DNA from: Akkermansiaceae bacterium UBA956
Lineage (GTDB): Bacteria; Verrucomicrobiota; Verrucomicrobiia; Verrucomicrobiales; Akkermansiaceae
Assembly (NCBI GenBank): GCA_002293145.1
Contig: DBCO01000034.1
Coordinates: 1 to 64,000 of the forward strand
Length of the DNA stretch: 64,000 bases
Direction of reading: 5' to 3'
The translations under genes were made by a program, and so were the position numbers. The stretch's first letter is position 1; each line of letters starts with the position of its first letter. Positions 1 to 9,200 of the stretch are shown in pieces. The notes below the pieces were generated by a model. That model was not told the DNA's origin, made no database searches, and worked only from the letters and a program-made list of their open reading frames with translations.

Positions 1-271
1 TCTTCGTTCCTGGTTCAATAGTCAGGGTAGCACCTTTAGGAATGAAGAGCCTATCAGTTACGAAGTAGACGTTGTCTTTCGTCCAAGTGACGTTGGTGCC
101 GTTGATGATACGAGTATTAGTACCAAGACCGCCATCGAGACCGCCGTTGGCGGAAGCGAAGCTGGTTGTGCTGTAGGCCGCATCGCCAATAACGTTGATG
201 CTAGCGGCATTGCTGACTACTGGCGCCAGAAGGCCCATTAGTCCGAGGAAGTAATTTCTTTTGTTTTTCAT
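1..271 (-). CDS. Secreted protein, N-terminal part only (runs off window)
   Basis: About 90 codons of a minus-strand gene are visible, starting at the ATG at 271-269 and leaving the window at position 1. The first ~22 residues form a signal peptide: MKNKRNYFLGLMGLLAP, then a hydrophobic stretch ending near SNA. The mature part contains FIPKGATLTIEPGT, a phrase common in extracellular beta-helix or beta-solenoid proteins where the polypeptide starts its first coils. It lies 109 bases downstream of the TonB receptor gene on the same strand, so the two may be co-transcribed and the product may be an exported or surface partner of the receptor. No Shine-Dalgarno is visible before the start. The family cannot be fixed from this fragment. 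Confidence 0.7.
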   Translation of the reverse strand, partial: MKNKRNYFLGLMGLLAPVVSNAASINVIGDAAYSTTSFASANGGLDGGLGTNTRIINGTNVTWTKDNVYFVTDRLFIPKGATLTIEPGTK

Positions 272-380
272 TTTGTTAGTTTGAGTTGTGTGTTGTTTAA
301 GTAAAGTCTCATTACATGGGCAACGTTTGTAGGTTAGCAGCGTGCTATTCTTTGTCTTTGAACTAGTTGTGACGAAATTG

Positions 381-3300
381 TCAAAAACTCAACTGGACCT
401 CTGCCCAAAAACTCCGTCCCGTCGTCTCACTGTTAAAAATCTCATCTCTGTAAATGTAGGTGTCCACAGCATTGAAGATGTTTTTCACGCCTGCCTTGAT
501 GGTGTAGTCAACGTGCTCTCTATCAATCACCTTGGATAATACCAGATCGAATGTATGAATCGCATTGCGCGACATCTCCGAGTCTTGAGGCGTTAATTTG
601 AGGATCACGGGGTATTCGCCATTGTAGTTATAGACGAAATTCGCATTCAATTTCCAGGGCTCATATTCGTAGCCAAAATTCAAATTTGTCAGATACGTGG
701 GCTGATAGGGGAGCTTACTGGTAACGGATGTCGTTTCACCGTTCTGCGCATAGAAGTACTGCAACTGCGCATCAATGTATGTGAAGTTGCCCTTGATGCT
801 GAAGGGACCGATATCAGAGATTTCCGCTTCAAATTCAAGACCGTTGATGCTGCCTGTAAAGTCTCTTTTGCTATTGGAAAGTTGGTCGAGAAAAGAATCT
901 GCGTAGAGCAGGGTACCATTCTCATAAAACATCACCAGAGGACGCAAGAGATTTTTGTGGAACAAACTCGTACGAATGCTTGTAGAATCTGAGGGCTTCC
1001 ACGTCGTGGACAAATCGAAATTGTCAATTTCCGTCTGACTCAGGTTGTTATTACCTCTTCGCGCAAGTCCTGATGATTGATCGGTTGTCTGCGAGGGAAT
1101 GAATTCCCAGAATGTGGGTCTTGCAACAGTTTGCGACCATGCAACTTGAACATCCAGTAGTTTATCGAAAATCGATGTCCCTGCACTCACAGCTGGCAGT
1201 ACGGCAGACTGCGGGTCTCGATTTTCCCAACCATTGCCCTCGATTTCCTCATCGGAGTATGAGGAAAGTGGTGATGAAGCGATATCGATGTCGTAAGTCT
1301 CCTTTTCAAAACGGGCACCCGCATTCAAAAATGTCGAGTCATAACGCAACAATACATTAGAGTAGTAGGCTACTTGGTTCAGCCGAGTTTGGATGTTTTC
1401 GAGACCATTTCTGGTAAGATCGTTGACAAAGTAAGGATTGCCATTTGTTCCACCGTTGAGGTACTGACTGATAATGGAAGGATCTTCCGCAATATCCTCT
1501 CCAAGTCCGCCTGGACCGGTGAGAACTCCCCCCGTTAACCCGGGATCCGTGCTAGAAGCGCTACTCAGCACGAGGTTGTAAACGCGGGCGGTTGTCGACC
1601 TCTCTTTAAAAAATGATGCCGCTCCTAATCCAAATTTCAAATAACGTTCGTCGCTGTAATCGTTGAAATAAATAGGAACTGCAAAATTCACATGGCGATG
1701 ATCCGCATCTTCCACCGTTTTCTCAGATCTGCGAATGATTCTCTGTTTGCCTGGGATCGAGCCAGATGCTCCATGATCTGAAGTTGTCTGGGAGGGGCGG
1801 CTGTCGTCGGGAATTACAGTATTTTGCTGCTCGATCTCATCGTACAGCCCGCCCAAACCAAATCCGATCATTGGATTCTCTATCGATGCCCATGTGTAAG
1901 ACTGGGGATTTGGAAGCCCGAGTTCAGTAGCGAGCTGCACGGCAAAGAGGGCTAGATTCTCTTGTGCTTGGGCAATTTGCGGAGCAAGCGCAGCTGAAGA
2001 AAAATCAAGTCTGCCATACTCGAAATTGGTGGAATGGGGTCGAGATTCTGTGGCGCTGCTCCGCGTGATTCCCCAGTCGAGGCTTGGTCCTCGCTCGGAA
2101 AAAAGGTGTGAGCCGCTGATTTGGTAAATGTCTAAGTCTCTAGCCAATGGGGAAACACTCCAAGATTCCCCGTAGTAGATATAGTCTGGCCCGTAAGTGT
2201 TTTGAGGATTTGTCAAAGAATTGCGGATGTGAACGCCATAGTTCAGGTTCTCTTCGTCATCGATGATATTGTAGTTGCGCAAGGTTTCATCCTGAGCGAT
2301 GTGCTTATTGAAAAAGGTGGCTCGTAAAATATGATTTTCGTTGATTTCCAATGCAGCGGATAGATAGGCGGCCCACTCTACCGATCGTGTAAATTCATCA
2401 CGGTCAAATGACCTCGTCTGATTGGTAATGCTTGTAGTATTGGATGAGTCGCCTGAGCTTCTGCTAAAGGCAGTCATTAGCCCCAGTTTCATTTTGTTGG
2501 GAAGCTCGAATGTTTCTCCGTATGTCAAAGACTGGGAATATCCGAGCTGTGAGTCCGTCTCCTTGGGCATTAAATTTTGAGAATCGTGGAGTTGCTGCCA
2601 GCGTTCGCCCAACTCATCTTGCGGCGTATTAAGGGTGTCCCGGAATACAATATTTCCCTCGGCATCTCGGGTCTCAAGAACACTTGGCATGTCATCGCCA
2701 ATGTCGCCCCATGCACCTAGATCACTATTGGAGCGGGTGTTGATTTTACTCTTTAGCGCATCATTGTATGTGACCTTGGTGGACATTTGTAGAATTCTCT
2801 CCTCGGGAAGTGAACGAGTGATGATATCAATCGCGCCGCCGCCGAAATCACCGGATAAATTGGACCCGTAGGTTTTATCCACCTTGATCGACTCGATCGC
2901 ACTGGTGGGAAATAGATCGAGCTGCACAGCCTTACGCGAAGGGTCTGCCGAGGCGATTTGTGCGCCATTGAATGTTGTTGTCACATAACGATCTGCTAGA
3001 CCACGCACGACCGCGTATTTGCCATCAACGATGTTTGCGCCTGATACTTTGCCGATTGCTTCACCGGCATCGCTTACGTTGTTTTTTGTAAATTCCTCGC
3101 GTCCCATGGTCGCGGTGAGTTTGGGGGCCTCCATATTTATCGCGAGATTGAAGTCTCCTGAGTTGTTTTCCTGATACTCCCCGACTACCGTTTCCTCTTC
3201 CATCATGGTCTCGTCGGTTTCGCCATCGCTAGGCTTGAGTTTGAGCGAGAGACGTACGGTGAGTGTTTGGCCTGGTAGGGCCGTAGCACTTTGAGTCGCG

Positions 3301-3824
3301 GAAAAATATCCCAGTTTGGAGGCCTCGATGCCGATGTTTCCTGCGGGCACTGCGGCAATGCGAAAGGCACCCGAAGCGTCAGTTTCAATGGTTTTCCCGA
3401 GTCCAATGATCTCCACCAATGCACCTGATACAGGGTCGAGTTTGTCATCGGACACCTCACCAATCACTTCACAAAATCCTTGCGGCAGGGGCATCGCATT
3501 GACGGGAATCTGTCCTCCTGACACGGGGCTAGGTAGCAAATTGGCATCTTGCGGCAAGGCGACTATCGGCGCGTAGCGTTCCGCCATGGTCCACTCGCCA
3601 AGCGACTGTTGTTCCCAGCGCGGCACGATGCCCCATGATTCCGCGGCAAGTAGGCCTGCGCGTTCCGGCATCCAGCCCCACTCCTCGGCAAGGGTCTCAC
3701 CGATGACACTTTGTGCGCTTGCCTGAGAGGGAACAAATCCCCACATGAGCGCGAAGGCGCAACCGAGTGCAAATCGCAGAGCACGCAGGACAGCAGAAAG
3801 ATGATGAGAGAAGAACAGATTCAT
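381..3824 (-). CDS. TonB-dependent outer-membrane receptor with carboxypeptidase-like N-terminal domain
   Basis: 1147 residues. A signal peptide (about 1-38, ending SQASA) precedes a spacer, then a carboxypeptidase-regulatory-like beta-sandwich (about 116-195, with VIGEVSDDKLDPVSGALVEI and a Gly-Tyr-Phe end). A possible TonB box (EETVVGEY, about 210-217) follows, then a plug domain (about 240-340, with VVRGLADRYVTTTFNGA and SGDFGGGAIDIITR). The rest is a beta-barrel ending in the terminal phenylalanine expected for outer-membrane insertion (EVQLSF). The family imports chelated metals, cofactors or oligosaccharides using TonB energy; the substrate cannot be read from sequence. The N-terminal domain is typical of receptors in Bacteroidetes and PVC bacteria. 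The secreted gene downstream may be its partner. Confidence 0.93.
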   Translation of the reverse strand: MNLFFSHHLSAVLRALRFALGCAFALMWGFVPSQASAQSVIGETLAEEWGWMPERAGLLAAESWGIVPRWEQQSLGEWTMAERYAPIVALPQDANLLPSPVSGGQIPVNAMPLPQGFCEVIGEVSDDKLDPVSGALVEIIGLGKTIETDASGAFRIAAVPAGNIGIEASKLGYFSATQSATALPGQTLTVRLSLKLKPSDGETDETMMEEETVVGEYQENNSGDFNLAINMEAPKLTATMGREEFTKNNVSDAGEAIGKVSGANIVDGKYAVVRGLADRYVTTTFNGAQIASADPSRKAVQLDLFPTSAIESIKVDKTYGSNLSGDFGGGAIDIITRSLPEERILQMSTKVTYNDALKSKINTRSNSDLGAWGDIGDDMPSVLETRDAEGNIVFRDTLNTPQDELGERWQQLHDSQNLMPKETDSQLGYSQSLTYGETFELPNKMKLGLMTAFSRSSGDSSNTTSITNQTRSFDRDEFTRSVEWAAYLSAALEINENHILRATFFNKHIAQDETLRNYNIIDDEENLNYGVHIRNSLTNPQNTYGPDYIYYGESWSVSPLARDLDIYQISGSHLFSERGPSLDWGITRSSATESRPHSTNFEYGRLDFSSAALAPQIAQAQENLALFAVQLATELGLPNPQSYTWASIENPMIGFGLGGLYDEIEQQNTVIPDDSRPSQTTSDHGASGSIPGKQRIIRRSEKTVEDADHRHVNFAVPIYFNDYSDERYLKFGLGAASFFKERSTTARVYNLVLSSASSTDPGLTGGVLTGPGGLGEDIAEDPSIISQYLNGGTNGNPYFVNDLTRNGLENIQTRLNQVAYYSNVLLRYDSTFLNAGARFEKETYDIDIASSPLSSYSDEEIEGNGWENRDPQSAVLPAVSAGTSIFDKLLDVQVAWSQTVARPTFWEFIPSQTTDQSSGLARRGNNNLSQTEIDNFDLSTTWKPSDSTSIRTSLFHKNLLRPLVMFYENGTLLYADSFLDQLSNSKRDFTGSINGLEFEAEISDIGPFSIKGNFTYIDAQLQYFYAQNGETTSVTSKLPYQPTYLTNLNFGYEYEPWKLNANFVYNYNGEYPVILKLTPQDSEMSRNAIHTFDLVLSKVIDREHVDYTIKAGVKNIFNAVDTYIYRDEIFNSETTGRSFWAEVQLSF

Positions 3825-4066
3825 AAAAAAGTCGCGTACGCTATGATCAGAGCCATCCGTAGAACGGTCGTCAGCGCGGTGACTCTGTGTTTTTTCCGTG
3901 CTCTGGTATATCGGCAGATTGTTACGAAATAGTCACTTAGGAGAGAGCTCGATGCCGAAACTCCGAGCAAAGCAGGCCCAAACGATCCGGCCAATGGATC
4001 ATCAGGAGCAGCAATTTTTTCGATTTAGGGATTTCTTTTTTGCCTTAGTTTCCGCATGCTTTCCCC

Positions 4067-5011
4067 ATGTCCGACAACAATCAATCGATCTTCCAAGGTT
4101 GCATTCCTGCCCTCATGACTCCGTGTTTTCAAAATGGTGAGATCAACTATGATGCACTCGTTGCCACGGCAAAGCACCTCATGGCAAAAGGCATGCGCGG
4201 TGTGGTATATTGTGGATCGATGGGCGATTGGCCGCTGCTTTCCGAAGAACAGCGCATGAAAGGCGTCGAGTTATTAGTCAAAGCGGGCATTCCCACCGTA
4301 GTCGGAACTGGTGCCCAGAACGGTCGTCTCGCAGCAGCCCACGCAGCTCACGCTCGTGAAGTCGGTGCAGCCGGCTTGATGGTCATCCCCCGTGTGCTCT
4401 CGCGCGGCAGTTCGCCCACAGCGCAACGTCACCATTTCAGCCAAATCCTCAAAGCCGGCGGTGATCTGCCTGCTGTCATTTACAATTCTCCGCATTATGG
4501 CTTCGAGACCAAGGCCGATCTGTTTTTCTCGTTACGCGCGGAATTTCCCTCGCTTGTCGGCTTCAAAGAATTCGGCGGCGCGGCGTCTCTCAGTTATGCA
4601 GCCGAACACATCACCAGCGAAGATCCTTCCGTGATCCTGATGGCAGGCGTTGATACTCAAGTCTACCATGGCTTCGTCAACTGCGGTGCCACGGGTGCGA
4701 TCACGGGAGTCGGCACCGCGCTGCCCACCGAGATCCTGCGTTTCATCGAACTCTGCATATCCGCTGCGCAAGGCAACATCACCGATCGTCGCTACGCATT
4801 GGAACTTTCGGAAGCTCTCACCGTGCTCTCGAAGTTTGATGAAGGCACCGACCTCGTTCTCTTCTACAAAGAGCTGATGGTGCTCGAAGGCAATGAAGAT
4901 TACCGCCACCACATCAATTCCTACGATCAACTCAGCCCGAGCCAGCGTCAGTACATCCACCACCAACACGCCCTGTTCCGCAGCTGGTGGGCGCATTGGG
5001 ATGGGAAATGA
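4067..5011 (+). CDS. Dihydrodipicolinate synthase/N-acetylneuraminate lyase superfamily protein, possibly hydroxyproline-pathway deaminase
   Basis: 314 residues, the usual length for this class I aldolase TIM barrel. The catalytic tyrosine is Y139 in IYNSPHYG and the Schiff-base lysine is K167 in GFKEFGG. The GxxGE-type loop of DapA is replaced by CGSMGDW, so it is probably not the lysine-pathway DapA. The YNSPxYGF context, the long LMAGVDTQVYHGFVNCGATG stretch and the C-terminal tail recall the branch active on pyrroline-hydroxycarboxylate in 4-hydroxyproline catabolism; that assignment is from memory of the family and is tentative. No other hydroxyproline genes are nearby. The gene is divergent from the TonB receptor across about 240 bases that must hold both promoters. 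Confidence 0.85.
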   Translation: MSDNNQSIFQGCIPALMTPCFQNGEINYDALVATAKHLMAKGMRGVVYCGSMGDWPLLSEEQRMKGVELLVKAGIPTVVGTGAQNGRLAAAHAAHAREVGAAGLMVIPRVLSRGSSPTAQRHHFSQILKAGGDLPAVIYNSPHYGFETKADLFFSLRAEFPSLVGFKEFGGAASLSYAAEHITSEDPSVILMAGVDTQVYHGFVNCGATGAITGVGTALPTEILRFIELCISAAQGNITDRRYALELSEALTVLSKFDEGTDLVLFYKELMVLEGNEDYRHHINSYDQLSPSQRQYIHHQHALFRSWWAHWDGK

Positions 5012-5156
5012 TTTTTAGGAGCTGTGACCTTTTTCATCGATCAAGGAATCACAAGCCGCATTGTGGGGTTGAGGTGCAAAGGCATTGACTATTCTTCGAG
5101 CACGGACTCGATGAGCTCGTAAATCGCAGATGATGTGATATTTCTAGCAGGACTTA

Positions 5157-5573
5157 TTAAAGAGAAAATGGGTTCAGCACCTTTACTCCTGCGCACTTAA
5201 AGTCTGCGACATTGCGCGTCACCATTGTCAAATCGTGGCGCAAAGCCGTGGCTGCTAGCTGGCTATCAATGCTTGGCAGAGTGGAGCCGCGCTTGTCTGC
5301 GCGGGCAGCAAGTTGCCCCCAAATATGGGCTGTGCTCGTATTGAAACTCAGAATCCGTCCCTCCATGCGATGGCATAATTCCTTGAGCCAAGATTGCAAT
5401 GCAGTTTTGCGTTTCCCCGTGGTTAAACCCTCGATGCCTCGTTTGAGTTCACCAATCGATATGGTACTCACATAGAGTTCCGCTTCGTGCTGGCGAAGCC
5501 ATTGCAGCACTTTCTCATCAGGCTTTGCTTTGACTAGCTCACTGAAAACATTGGTATCAACCAGATAGTTCAC
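5157..5573 (-). CDS. vapC: PIN-domain toxin ribonuclease (VapC type)
   Basis: With the GTG start at 5573-5571 the product is 138 residues, beginning MNYLVDTNVFSEL as PIN domains usually do. Acidic metal-ligand candidates are D6, E42 (SIGELKRG) and D103 (SIDSQLAA), plus the late Asp in TRNVADF. The family cleaves RNA, often tRNA or rRNA, with Mg2+/Mn2+. An ATG at 5621 in the same frame would add 16 residues but overlaps the antitoxin by 44 bases and adds nothing PIN-like, so the GTG four bases after the antitoxin stop is preferred. It forms a bicistron with the AbrB-type gene upstream and is presumably neutralised by it. Confidence 0.88.
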   Translation of the reverse strand: MNYLVDTNVFSELVKAKPDEKVLQWLRQHEAELYVSTISIGELKRGIEGLTTGKRKTALQSWLKELCHRMEGRILSFNTSTAHIWGQLAARADKRGSTLPSIDSQLAATALRHDLTMVTRNVADFKCAGVKVLNPFSL

Positions 5574-5577
5574 GGTA

Positions 5578-5814
5578 TTACAAGGCAATGGGTCGCGTTG
5601 AATCTTTGGCTCTCGGTGCAAGATCTATGGGAAATGGACAGGCCAAGAGATGGTCGACCAATCCCTGATTGGGTTTGCGGGAGATTCGGCGGAGTAAGAT
5701 CGTGTCTTCATCTTCGATCAATACTTCAAAATCTTGCCCCGGCTCTAAATGCATCTGCTCCCGTACCGCACTAGGTAAGACAATTTGCCCTTTTTGAGAT
5801 AGTACTGTCGTCAT
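5578..5814 (-). CDS. vapB: AbrB/SpoVT-type antitoxin (VapB type)
   Basis: 78 residues. The N-terminal 45 are a swapped-hairpin AbrB DNA-binding domain, with the signature KGQIVLPSAVREQMHLEPG and a following EDTILLRRI strand. The C-terminal 30 residues should form the arm that wraps the toxin. The stop is four bases before the toxin start, so the pair is translationally coupled. By analogy with VapB/MazE proteins it would autorepress its own promoter; a candidate promoter lies directly upstream. Confidence 0.9.
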   Translation of the reverse strand: MTTVLSQKGQIVLPSAVREQMHLEPGQDFEVLIEDEDTILLRRISRKPNQGLVDHLLACPFPIDLAPRAKDSTRPIAL

Positions 5815-5823
5815 GGTAGGAAA

Positions 5824-5851
5824 ATCTTACACGTGATGTCGCATTTAGCAA
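5824..5851 (-). promoter_or_regulatory. Candidate sigma70-like promoter of the vapBC pair
   Basis: On the minus strand a TTGCTA -35 (5851-5846) and a TAAGAT -10 (5829-5824) are separated by 16 bases. The vapB ATG is at 5814-5812, so transcription would start only a few bases before it and the mRNA would be nearly leaderless. A palindromic CACGTG core sits in the spacer and could be an autorepression operator. Both statements rest on pattern matching only. Confidence 0.45.
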
Positions 5852-5884
5852 TGAGGAAATGAGTTTCAAGAAAACGTGGTTCGA

Positions 5885-6124
5885 TCATCTGTTGATCTCT
5901 AAGATTCGTGCCGCGGAGGGAGTGGAGAGGAGTCCTGCGGATTTGAGAGATGCAACGCGTTCTGCAATGATGCTGATGTCTTCACTTGCGCATACTTGAC
6001 GTTCGGCAGTGTAGTCACCATTTCCTTGGCTGAATTGTTGCTGGTAGCGTACGTAGTCGATCGGGCCTAATTCGGCTCGAAGAATTTGTTGTGCTTTTTG
6101 ATTGATTTGGTGGAGTGTGCTCAT
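5885..6124 (-). CDS. Small protein, possible orphan antitoxin
   Basis: 79 residues, predicted mostly helical, with a central QQQFSQGNGDYTAERQ. Similar short proteins with a Y/F-x-x-Q-F-x-x-G-x-G-x-Y-T core often sit next to toxin-antitoxin genes, but a toxin partner is not adjacent here: the vapBC pair downstream on the same strand is complete by itself. The ATG at 6124 is the only sensible start. The function is unknown, and the antitoxin idea is inference from size and neighbourhood. Confidence 0.6.
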   Translation of the reverse strand: MSTLHQINQKAQQILRAELGPIDYVRYQQQFSQGNGDYTAERQVCASEDISIIAERVASLKSAGLLSTPSAARILEINR

Positions 6125-6170
6125 GTTGTTATGGTAGCATAATTTCTGTTGGATTCAAGACTTGAATGCT

Positions 6171-6190
6171 TATGGCGGCTTATGGCGGCT
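6171..6190. repeat. Tandem 10-bp direct repeat
   Basis: The decamer tatggcggct occurs twice in a row between the 79-residue gene and the terminator of the giant haem protein gene. It is short and may be chance. Confidence 0.6.
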
Positions 6191-6201
6191 AGATGAGGGC
6201 T

Positions 6202-6232
6202 AAAAAACGGACGGCCTTTGGGGGCCGTCCGT
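6202..6232 (-). terminator. Rho-independent terminator of the haem-binding protein gene
   Basis: A perfect 10-bp stem (6207-6216 pairing with 6223-6232, arm acggacggcc) with a 6-base loop is followed on the minus strand by a run of T (6206-6202). It lies 46 bases past the stop codon of the giant gene and is the strongest hairpin of this type seen in the window. Confidence 0.85.
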
Positions 6233-6278
6233 GTGGGTGATGGATTTTGAGGCTTGGCACTTGAAAAGTGCCGCCACG

Positions 6279-9200
6279 TTAGAGACTCTTGAGATAGGCG
6301 GTGATGTCGGCGATGGACTGAGGAGTCAGGCCGAGCATCGCAGGGCTATACATCAGGGATTTCTCCATCGCTTTCATGCTGGCGATTTTCGACTTGGGAA
6401 CGCTCTGAGTTTGTCCGCCCATGCACTTGATGAGCACAGGATCGCCGTCACTGAGGACGATGCCTTGGATGGTGAGGCCATCTTTGGTTTTGATCTCGGT
6501 GCCTTCGTAGCCATGCGAAACCTCGACGCTGGGGTGGGCAATGGCGTTGATGATGACATCGGTGGGCTGTTGCTTGCCGAAGCTGGTGAGGTCGGGACCG
6601 TAGTCGATGCCTTGATCTCCAACTTTATGGCACATGTAGCAGCTGGCGATCGCGGCTTTGCCTTTTTCGGCATCACCTTTGAGCTTGGCAATCTCTTCCA
6701 CGCTAGGCATGGCGGCGGCACCAGCAGGCTCGGCTGGCAATTCCACGGCGGTGAGCTTGACGTTGTTCGGGTCTTGGCCCATCGACTTCAAGATGTCGTC
6801 GATTTTGTGCGATTGCCACAGGTTCGACTTGCGGTTGTTGATCCACCATTTCGCGAGTTCTTTTTGCGCAAAGCCCTCGGTGTTGGCGATTTGAATCATC
6901 GCTCCCGATGCCACAGGGCTGGGGTTAAAGCCAAGAGCCGTGAGCATGAGCTTGGCTTGATCGGCATTGGTCGATGCAGCAAGGGCACGCGCTTTGATGT
7001 CGGCGAGGGCTTGGTTTGGGTGCAAACGCCAGGCGATCCAGGCGAAGGTGTCGGACCATTTGTCACCGCTGCCAGGATTCATGAGTTTGTGGGTGGCATC
7101 ATAAACAGCAGCTTCTTTGCCAGTGGAACCGAGGCCGAAGGCTTCGAGATAGGCACGGTCTTTGCCATCGAACTGAGCTCCGACTTGCGCGAGCAATGGC
7201 ACGCTTTGTTCTGCAGGAGTCTCGCGGAGCATCAGAGCCACTTCACGGCGGACCATGGCGGCAGGGTCTTTGACCATCTTTTGGGCGAGTTTGACCACAT
7301 CGGCACCAGCAGCGCGGAGAGCACGAACGGCAACGAGGCGTTGGCGAGGTGATTTGGCAGCGAGCCATTCCATGGCGATTTCTTGCCCTTTGTCACCCAT
7401 TTGCGCGAGCAACCACACGGCGCGAGCCGCGATGTAAGGGTTTTCGTCTTTCAACAATGCGGCCACAGCAGGCACGGCTTTTTCGCCTTCGGCCTTGAGA
7501 CGGGTGAAGCCACTGTTGCGAACGTTCGCGGCAGGGCTCTTGAGCGCGAGGATTTGTCCCTCGGTGGTGCTGAGGTCGATTTTCGGCACCACGGATTTGA
7601 AGCCTTTTGGCGCGATGCGATAAATCGTGCCGGAAGCGCCACCATCGCTGGTGCCGTGACCGCCGACGCGTGGGTCGAACCAGTCAGCTACGTAGAGTGC
7701 GCCATCGGGACCGACGGTAACGTCAGCGGGGCGGAAGCGAGTGTAGAGTTCGTTGTTGGCACCACCGATGAAGTCAGAGCCGGCGAATTTTTTCTCGGTG
7801 TTGGTGGTGAGAAAATCAATGCGCTCCAGCTTAAAGCCTGCGCCATCGGGCACGGGGAGGTAACCGAAGATGACGTTTTTGCCAGCCTCGCAAGCGAGCA
7901 GCAGGCCTTGCCATTTGTCACCGAGGGCACCATTTTCATAGTAGGCGACACCAGTCGGAGAGCCGCCGCCATAGACATCACCAGAGGGCATGGTGCCGGG
8001 GTCTTCTTGACGCCATTCAGCGGTAGGAGTGTCTTGACCGGGGCGCTTGTCAGCATTCCAGGAGCGTTGGCCATCGGCCGAGGAGAAGCCGGCATTGCCA
8101 CCTTCGATGATTTCTGCAACGCGGCAGGCTGGTGGATCGTCGTTATCGGACTGGAACATGTCGCCAAACGAATTCATCGCTTGCTCGTAGGAGTTGCGGT
8201 AGTTGTGGCCAACGATGCGAGCGTTCGTGCCATCGGGATTCATGCGCACGGAAAATCCTCCGACCCAGACGTTGCCGTCATCGCTTTTCTGACCAGCTGC
8301 GGTGCGGGTATCCGAATACCAGGTGCCGCCGCCGCTTTGGTAGTAGCTGGAGCCGATGCGGAAGGTTTTGCCGGATTTGTCAGTGAAAATGCCACCGCAG
8401 TTTCCGTTGTTGAAATTCCATTGGCCATCGGGACCAGCGGTGACGGAGTGCAAGGAGTGGTCGTGCTGACGGGCATTGAAACCAGTGAGCAGGACTTCTT
8501 TTTTATCGACGGCGGCATCGTATTTGCGGTCGCCATTGACGTCGGTGTAAACGATGAGATCGGGTGGTTGGGAAACGATCACTTTGTTGTCGAGCACGGC
8601 GACACCGAGCGGAGATTCAAGATTGGTATCCTGCGTGAACACATCCGAGGTATCGGCTTCGCCATCGCCATCGCTGTCGCTGATGACCACGATGCGGTCG
8701 CCTTCTGGACGTTTGCCCTTGGCGTGGCGGTAGTTGGTGCCCTCGGCAACGTAGAGACGTCCGTCTTTGTCGAAGTCGATGTTGGTGGGGTTGTAAAGTT
8801 GTGGCGTGGTAGCCCAGATCGTGACTTCTAGTTGTGAATCGGCCACGGTGAACATGTTTTCTGGCACGAGGGCAATGTTCGATTGGGCAGCAGCAGGTGC
8901 TTTGTTGTAAACGCTGAATTGGACGCTGGATTCTTGCTCCTTGCCGCCTTGCAGCGCGCCGCCATCGTCGAGGCCGACTTTTGCGGTAAATTTCACAGCG
9001 TTTGCAGGAAGGTCGTAAACAATAACCGAGCTGGCATGGGTGCCGAAGCCTTTTTCATAGGTTTTTTTGTCGATCGTCAAAGCGTGACCATCGACGTTTT
9101 TATTGATCTTGGTATCGCTCCATCCTGCTTGGGCAGAGCGCCATTTGAGAGTGGTGAGATCGACCTTAGTGCCATTGGCGAGCTCGATGGTGGGCTCGAT

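Noticed and set aside
4067..5011. Assignment as dapA of lysine synthesis
   Set aside because: The substrate loop and C-terminus differ from DapA, and no other lysine genes adjoin; lysA is 56 kb away.
6231..8831. Long plus-strand open frames (373 and 482 codons) opposite the giant haem protein gene
   Set aside because: They are antisense to a gene with clear domains and CXXCH; their Ala/Val/Gly-rich products show no motifs, and long antisense frames are expected from the codon bias.
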